Part shown: in pieces, positions 5,551-10,307 of the stretch
Position numbering within the stretch: position 1 is the stretch's first letter
How the letters are laid out: each line of letters starts with the position of its first letter
DNA from: Phanerodontia chrysosporium
Lineage: Eukaryota; Basidiomycota; Agaricomycetes; Polyporales; Phanerochaetaceae
Direction of reading: 5' to 3'
NCBI GenBank assembly: GCA_001910725.1
Contig: MJGA01000146.1
Coordinates: 1 to 10,307 of the forward strand
DNA: 10,307 bases
Notes under the pieces: model-generated
What the model was told of the DNA's origin: nothing
What the model saw: only the letters and a program-made list of their open reading frames with translations
The model's database searches: none
Translations under genes and position numbers: made by a program

Positions 5551-8075
5551 TTACTGCCATTCGTCCACGTGCATGTGTTGAACAGAGTCACTGTTCAATG
5601 CTGCTTGAATGATGTCCTTTTTCCAGCTATTGACTATGTCCCCGAGATTGCGAATTTTCTTTCGGGAGACAAGCCAGGCGCGGTCGTGGAATCCAACGGA
5701 CCGTATATCCAGATCCTCCTGGACGATTCCCGAGTCCTTCTTCGCCGTACAAATACGATAGGGCTTACTATTCGTTGTGCCGTCATCTCCGCTAGCAACC
5801 GACTCCGCATCTGAGGCGGGTCCGAGGTCACCGACCTGGTCCTCCACTCCCAAAGGTACATGGAGGGCAGGATTTACCTGCGGATCCGCATCTAACCGAG
5901 GCTCGGCCATTGCGTATCGTATTCGTAGGGATTTAGGTACTCGTAACGCGTTGTCAGTCCACACAACACTGAGGTCGTGTGCCGAGAAGCTGGGTTCGCT
6001 GAGAGCAACAAGCTCGTCAACGTCCATGACATCCCTGGGATCGTAGGTCACACGGGGTTTCGCAACATTGGCTACGCCCACTCGGCCGGCCACCCCTTCA
6101 GGGCGACTCTCACCGGGATATAGACTGCTCTGCTCGCCTTGGAACTGACCGAGAGTCGTCTGCCGAAAGATCTTCAGCTCGGACCCATCAGTGCTCTCCG
6201 CGGCGTGCCACGTACGGTCCTGAGATTGATTAGCTCCGTCGAGCTTACTCAGGCTGGACAACCAGGATTCAACGACGACTTCAGACAAGCCGTGGACGTT
6301 GAACGCAGACCAAGCGGGATTGAAGTGGGATTTAAGCACAAAGACTTCATCCCGTACGATTGGTTCACCAAGCCTTCGTTCCCATCTTTGTGAAAAGTGA
6401 GCTTTAACCCAACTCCTCACCGCATCGTCTGGATACCCACGTGCCAAGTACAGATTACTCAGGTCGGATATGGCGTCTCTGTAGTGTTCCAGTTTACTAC
6501 AAAGCGTGGCCAGACGAGACATCTCGCCAATAAAGGTGCCTTTCTTAACATCTTTCGGGTGGTGAGATGCCCATGGTATGCGTTCACGGTGGTTCAGTGG
6601 TTTAGAATAAGGTTTCCAATGTAACCTCTTCTCGACTGGATCGAGATAGAGGAAAAGATCCAAGAACGGAGTGTGGTACTCCGACACTGACCACTCGATT
6701 TCGACGCCGTCGTAGCGAATCTCGTTCGCGTACGACATAGCCTCCTCTGCTGACGAAGCGTAGACTATGCCGAGTACGTCGTCCAGATACCGACCGAAGA
6801 AGGCAAACTTCGATTTCATGTCGGGTCTGGCGAGTATAGGGTTCTCGTAGTGAGAACCGTAGAGGTTAGCCAAGTCTGGACTACAGGCAATGCCCATAGC
6901 CAGGCCCCGGATCTGCTCCGCATACTCGTCGCCGAATTGTATAACGAGCCGCTTGTTAGCAGTCATGAAGGACATCAGGAAAAGCTGACGTTCTTCTGGG
7001 GAAAGCTTCTCCGCCTCGGGGCTGTTCCGCCACATTTGTGTGACTACTCGGATACAGTTCTCTAGGGGGATATTCGGATAGAAGGCGACTATATCGCCTG
7101 AAACAATCCACGCTTTCCTGTGCTTATCAAGCTGCAACGACTCAAGCTGCCTCACGAGATGTTTAGAACCGTGAATTACGTGCGGCTGACGCGACACGAG
7201 TGGCTTGAGCATTTTAGAAACATATGTAGCGGAGGGGGCTTGCGAGACAGAATGACACGGGACGATAGGCCGCATTTTGACCGGTCGCTTGTGTACCTTA
7301 GGTACGCCATAGAATTGGCCGAGCGTATAGCCCGCTGTCTTCGCATCCTTCCCATGGATCTTTGATACAAGGAATTCCGCCAACTGACGCTTCCCAAGCC
7401 GCCTAGCAAGTCTGGCAGCGCGGAAGATCCGTTCGTGTTTCTCTTCCATAATCTCATCCGCCTCCAACAGTGATCCGAGCTTACGGTAGTTGGAGGGTCG
7501 TTCCAGAGAGTACGGGTCTGATCAGTCGCCCAGTCGGCCTGCAAGATGCATACGCCGAGATTCTTATCAGAAGGACTAACGATATATTTGTTAGCACTCA
7601 AGTAGTCCTTGAGCTCGTCCAGCCAAACCAAGTTCAGGCTACGAGAAGTGGCTTTTACGCTTGGCATGACGTTCGAGATATATTCGTCCACGAACTTGTC
7701 GCCTTTGCGAAGGCCGAGCTCAATGTACGCAGGTGTGGTGCGAACACCGTCATCAAAGCGCTTGCGCGCCTTGGGCACCACGAAGTCTGGGTCGAAGTCA
7801 GTGTCGTCGTCGTTTGGGGAGTCAATGAGTTTCTCAGTGAAGAAAACTCGCCACCTGAAGCGGTCTTTAAAGTCTTCCCATGCCTCACGCACTACGTTCG
7901 ATGACGGGACGGAGTACATTAAATAACGGAGGCTAGACGATACATGCATTTGAAGATGTTCCGGTACAGTTACATGAGGTCCAAGAAAAACTCTCGAACG
8001 GAATCTCGCTGCACGCTTCACTTCAAGCGGCACTCGCTCGAGGAGCAACTGAATGGCACGGGGTGCCGGAAGCAT
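5551..8075 (-). CDS. ORF2: Penelope-like reverse transcriptase without GIY-YIG endonuclease, one apparent frameshift
   Basis: The first in-frame ATG is 8075-8073, 65 bp past the ORF1 stop; TAA is at 5553-5551. The N-terminal part (8075 to about 7491, 195 codons) ends in a PLE-typical SDKNLGV segment. The frame then steps by -1 near 7491 into the RT core. Counting core residues from the TTG at 7467: GVPKVHK (54-60) and RPIVP, catalytic Asp125 in SGDIVAFYPNIP, GLAMGIACSPDLANLYG (about 188-204), YLDD (227-230), FLDL (268-271), and the RT7-like HHPKDVKKGTF followed by LATLCS. A C-terminal extension of about 270 residues has no GIY-YIG motif. It would copy element RNA using a free 3' end, here probably the telomeric overhang, in the nucleus. 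Total about 841 aa if the shift is bridged. The RT is distinct from TERT but related to it. Confidence 0.88.
7480..7521 (-). other. Frameshift site in ORF2
   Basis: The upstream frame carries conserved PLE residues to WNDPP and then loses them. The downstream frame reads NYRKLGSLLEADE into the RT core but is closed by TGA at 7524-7522. The switch must therefore lie in about 7521-7480, best near 7491 (CCA re-read as A-AC). One missing base explains it. A GTAAG at 7484 looks like a donor, but no acceptor restores the frame without deleting conserved core. No classical X-XXY-YYZ slippery heptamer is present. Confidence 0.75.
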
Positions 8076-8140
8076 CAGAATCACGTCGGGGTAGGAGTGA
8101 GGAGCATCGTACCTCCAAGGGGCCGCGCGAACGTATGCGA

Positions 8141-9350
8141 CTATTTCTTCTGGGTCTTCTTGCCCTTCCCTTGTTCCTTCCCCTTGCCCTTCTTGAGGCG
8201 ATCCAGCCTCGCCGCTGCTGCAGCGGAGTCGCCGGGACGGGCCTTGATGGCCGACGTCTTGCCTTTGCCGGAGTCGCTTGCCGAGCTGGACACCTTGCGC
8301 TTCGTGCCTTGCGCGGTGGTCGACAAGCGAGAAGGGCCGGCTTGAGGGGCTCTGTCCTGAGACGAAAGGATGAGTATCTTCGACGCGAGTTCGCGAAGAA
8401 GATGAGAAACTCACCTTGCCCTTGCCGTTCGTGAGCGCCTTCATGCCCGAGACGAGACCCTCGACTTGCTTCTCGAGCCTCTTGACAGCGGAGTCGACTG
8501 CGGTGTCATCCGTAGCCATTTCGACGTCCGCCTGATCCTTCAAGTCGCGCTTGGCCTTATTACGTTGCTGTTGAGTCAGCGCACGGTTCACCACGAGCAT
8601 GATGACCGTCGAGGCCAACCGGGGAATGCTCCTCCGGATGTTCTCGTGCTGAGCAACCATAACAGGGTCCGTTACGAACTTGAGGGGATGGAGTTCCTCT
8701 GCAGACGGGACGGTCGCCGGCACCTGCCCTTCGACAGGAGGCCGAACGAATCCCTCGAGGACCTGGTAACGTTGCTCGAGCTCGTCTTTCCAGTGCGTGT
8801 CCGCAGCGGTCAGAACTCGGCGTGTCACCTCCATCGCTTGAAGGCGCGACTCATACCATGCGTGCTCAGCAGCCTTGGTCTCGATGAAACCGTCAAGGAG
8901 CTTTGCAGCGCAGGCCTTCACGATATCCGGGGCTTTCCCCGGAAAATCGGGCTTCTGTGACTCCAGAAACCCTTTCGTGAATTGAATCGCAGGCGTGCTG
9001 CCCAGCCCCTTCAGAGGTGAGGGGAGGGTGCCTGCAGCCTTGTGCTGGCGCAGCCGTTCGAGTTGAGCCGCTATCTCCACACGCTTCGTAGCGTCGTGGT
9101 GGATGTCCGTGAGGACTGGGCTCAACGCTACTTGGTAAAGCTTTGGCAACGTCGCAATGACCTCGTCAAGCGAGGTGCAATGCGCGAGGGCCGCTGCGCG
9201 ACGCTCGTCAAACGTGCCGAAGCTGATCTGCTCGCCGAGCACCACTGAAGCCTGTGAAGGCGACAGCGCACGGGTGAACGAGGGGAAATGGCCTGTGGAT
9301 GAAGACGCAGTCGCGCGGACCGCACGGCGAGTAGTGTCTTGGGCGGGCAT
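8141..9350 (-). CDS. ORF1 of the retroelement: 383-aa coiled-coil protein with lysine-rich tail, two exons
   Basis: Exon 1 is 9350-8415 (312 codons, ATG in a CACC-ATG context). A 58-nt intron follows, and exon 2 is 8356-8141 (71 codons plus TAG). Exon 1 begins Ser/Thr/Ala-rich, continues as a largely helical, unrecognised domain, and ends with a short coiled coil (AVKRLEKQVEGLV, about residues 288-300). Exon 2 is Ser/Lys/Arg-rich, with TKRKV and a KKTQKK end, suggesting nuclear import and nucleic-acid binding. A coiled coil plus basic tail recalls ORF1 RNA-binding proteins of other non-LTR retroelements, but no zinc knuckle or RRM is visible. The start codon lies 25 bp past the 5' pseudo-LTR. 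If the intron stays in, the frame runs on through ORF2's N-terminal part without a stop. Confidence 0.75.
8357..8414 (-). other. ORF1 intron, 58 nt, with an open reading frame when retained
   Basis: The donor is AAG|GTGAGT (8414) and the acceptor TTTCGTCTCAG (ending 8357). 58 nt is a normal fungal intron size and is not a multiple of three. Spliced RNA gives the Lys-rich ORF1 end and stops at 8141. Unspliced RNA has no stop from 9350 to 7176. PLEs are known to carry introns in genomic copies, which means the reverse-transcribed RNA can be unspliced. Confidence 0.8.
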
Positions 9351-9433
9351 GGTGAAGAGTGCTTACTCGATTGATTAGGGTTTGGGGGGCGCGAGACGCG
9401 AGCGTAGCGAGCGGCGAGCGCGGAATGCTTCAC

Positions 9434-9506
9434 AGGAAAACCGAAGGCAGCCGACACTGTTGTGTCGCGCTGAGCTTTCGTCGTGAAGACTCATCAGCGG
9501 TTTCCT
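9434..9506 (-). ncRNA. Hammerhead ribozyme, type I-like, in distal pseudo-LTR
   Basis: Identical to the proximal copy: CTGATGA at 9497-9491, helix II 9490-9480, GAAA 9479-9476, helix III hairpin with AACA loop at 9461-9458, and helix I 9506-9498 with 9443-9434. Predicted cleavage is between 9444 and 9443, leaving a 93-nt leader before the ORF1 ATG. With the proximal site this defines a 4710-nt RNA. Both ribozymes are intact at all core positions, which argues for selection or a recent insertion. Confidence 0.8.
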
Positions 9507-9512
9507 ACTGGG

Positions 9513-9519
9513 ATATATA
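9513..9519 (-). promoter_or_regulatory. TATATAT box candidate for ORF1 transcription
   Basis: The sense strand reads GTATATATCC about 165 bp upstream of the ORF1 ATG. A start 25-35 nt downstream would lie inside the hammerhead and remove its CTGATGA core from the RNA's 5' end. Transcripts from this box would then keep only the 3' ribozyme. Confidence 0.35.
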
Positions 9520-10182
9520 CCCCTTGCAACCGCCAGGCCCGAAGGGACTGGCGGGCCGACGAGAGGCGAAATGTCGCTCGTCGGCTGTAATGCGATTGGT
9601 GCGGAGAAAAGTCTCCCCGAGGTCGGGAGCAACGAATCCCCTTAAGGGACTCTTTCTCGGCAAAAGTACGAAGGTTTTGTATGTACAGATCATGCGGAAG
9701 GGGCCAACAACACCCCAACGAGCAGCGGACTACCGAAAAGTCACCTTTCGAAGTCTCGAGATCTCGATCTGATCGGATCAACGCCACAAAGTGCCCGGAC
9801 GAAGTCCGGCACGCAGCCACCCCGGCGAAAGTCTCCCGAACCTAGCGGAGTCAGTTCGGAGCCGACCCGGATTCGGGCCGGTTATTAACATGCGCATCGA
9901 ATCCAGAGTTAACCGCAGCCCTGGGTCGAAGATCACATGATCACAAACGCTATTAGCAGCCACGAGACGGACACGTGGGACACGTGCGCGGCCATCATGG
10001 CAATCACCGAAGCGCCCACGCCACGAAGGCGGGCGCTCACTGCATCCATTAAATAATGACGCTGTACAACAAAATACTCTATAACTGCTGGCTGTACCGT
10101 TCAACGGGTACAACTCCGCTCCAGGGGGTTTAGGCCTGTGAGGGAGACGCTAATGAATATTTAGGCTTAGGGCTTAGGCTAG

Positions 10183-10307
10183 GGGTTTAGGGTTTAGGGT
10201 TTAGGGTTTAGGGTTTAGGGTTTAGGGTTTAGGTTTAGGGTTTAGGGTTTAGGGTTTAGGGTTTAGGGTTTAGGGTTTAGGGTTTAGGGTTTAGGTTTAG
10301 GGTTTAG
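10183..10307 (+). repeat. Telomere, (TTTAGGG)n, chromosome end
   Basis: About 17 units of TTTAGGG run unbroken to the window end, G-strand 5'->3' outward, so the chromosome terminus lies to the right. Two units are shortened to TTTAGG (about 10228-10233 and 10290-10295), separated by eight full units. The repeat begins directly after the GGCTAGGGG end of the distal pseudo-LTR, which shows the retroelement was capped by telomere addition. Confidence 0.97.

Larger units (their letters stand above)
4665..10188 (-). mobile_element. Telomere-attached Penelope-like retroelement, endonuclease-deficient (Coprina-like)
   Basis: In sense order (minus strand) the element has a 5' pseudo-LTR (10188-9375), ORF1 (9350-8141), ORF2 reverse transcriptase (8075-5551), a 73-bp gap, and a 3' pseudo-LTR (5477-4665). 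The following match known PLE features: direct terminal repeats, a PLE-type RT, a retained spliceosomal intron, and hammerhead ribozymes in the repeats. The RT protein has no GIY-YIG domain, as in the telomere-associated EN(-) PLEs (Athena in rotifers, Coprina in basidiomycetes). The 3' end points to the centromere and the 5' end to the telomere, and both outer ends touch telomere repeat. The two repeats differ by one base, so the copy looks young. The name Coprina-like rests on architecture, not on a tree. Confidence 0.85.
9375..10188 (-). repeat. Distal (5') pseudo-LTR, 814 bp
   Basis: Second copy of the direct repeat, identical to 4665-5477 as read, apart from one additional G in the run near 10124. 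Its outer end runs into the telomere with no boundary sequence. Its inner end is 25 bp from the ORF1 start, so it must supply the element's promoter and most of the 5' leader. Confidence 0.92.

Noticed and set aside
5551..7467. Telomerase reverse transcriptase (TERT)
   Set aside because: Despite the telomeric position, the PKVHK and RT7-like blocks, the flanking repeats and the ORF1 partner are PLE features; no TERT T motif is recognised.
7420..7484. An intron starting at GTAAG (7484) to explain the ORF2 frame change
   Set aside because: Acceptors that fit the phase give introns of only 23-44 nt ending in GAG and remove conserved sequence; the longer YAG candidate I checked is in the wrong phase.
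10158..10166. AATATTTA in the pseudo-LTR as the same promoter box as in genes 1 and 2
   Set aside because: It is in the opposite orientation relative to the element and lacks the GGTGCCAGGGGT partner.
4665..10188. LTR retrotransposon with true LTRs
   Set aside because: No TG...CA ends, primer-binding site, protease, integrase or RNase H; the RT has PLE motifs, and repeats of this kind are PLE pseudo-LTRs.
1..10307. tRNA, rRNA or CRISPR
   Set aside because: No cloverleaf, rRNA core or spaced identical repeats were seen; the only regular short repeats are telomeric, the 21-bp coding repeat and the 9-bp minisatellite.

Overview
The window is the end of a eukaryotic chromosome. Its right edge is about 120 bp of TTTAGGG telomere repeat, read outward on the + strand. 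I infer a filamentous basidiomycete (Agaricomycete-like fungus). The reasons are GT-AG introns of 50-58 nt, a Zn(II)2Cys6-type cysteine cluster, GC-rich genes with coiled-coil and low-complexity proteins, and an endonuclease-less Penelope-like retroelement (PLE) of the telomere-attached kind known from basidiomycetes as Coprina. TTTAGGG is also the repeat of plants and oomycetes, so the host is an inference.

Centromere-proximal part (1-4660). Three related genes lie on the minus strand, all reading away from the telomere. Gene 1 (1-819) runs off the left edge. It has a 31-nt first exon, a coiled coil with a 21-bp tandem repeat, a Zn2Cys6-type cluster and a reading-frame break. Gene 2 (2836-3653) is complete: two exons and 255 aa. 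Gene 3 (4068-4660) has lost its 5' end at a telomere-like junction. All three share a C-terminal helix signature of the form [AS]I[ED]R[LM]T. Genes 1 and 2 also share first-exon size, intron phase and promoter blocks. Genes 2 and 3 share a T-rich 3' end and a basic C-terminus. The stretch 913-2800 has no gene I can support.

Telomere-proximal part (4661-10307). A PLE fills 4665-10188, sense on the minus strand. Two 813/814-bp direct repeats (pseudo-LTRs) differ by one G and flank ORF1 and ORF2. ORF1 (383 aa, one 58-nt intron) is a coiled-coil protein with a lysine-rich tail. ORF2 is a PLE reverse transcriptase with a YLDD active site, no GIY-YIG endonuclease, and one apparent -1 frameshift. 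The element's 3' end faces the centromere and its 5' end faces the telomere, as expected if the chromosome's 3' G-overhang primed reverse transcription. Each pseudo-LTR carries a sequence that folds as a type I hammerhead ribozyme. If both cleave, they release a 4710-nt RNA starting 93 nt upstream of the ORF1 start codon.

Leaving the ORF1 intron unspliced keeps one frame open from the ORF1 start into the reverse transcriptase region, so splicing could switch between ORF1 alone and an ORF1-RT fusion. A likely history is this: a chromosome broke inside gene 3, a short telomere tract was added, the PLE attached there, and new telomere repeats capped it.
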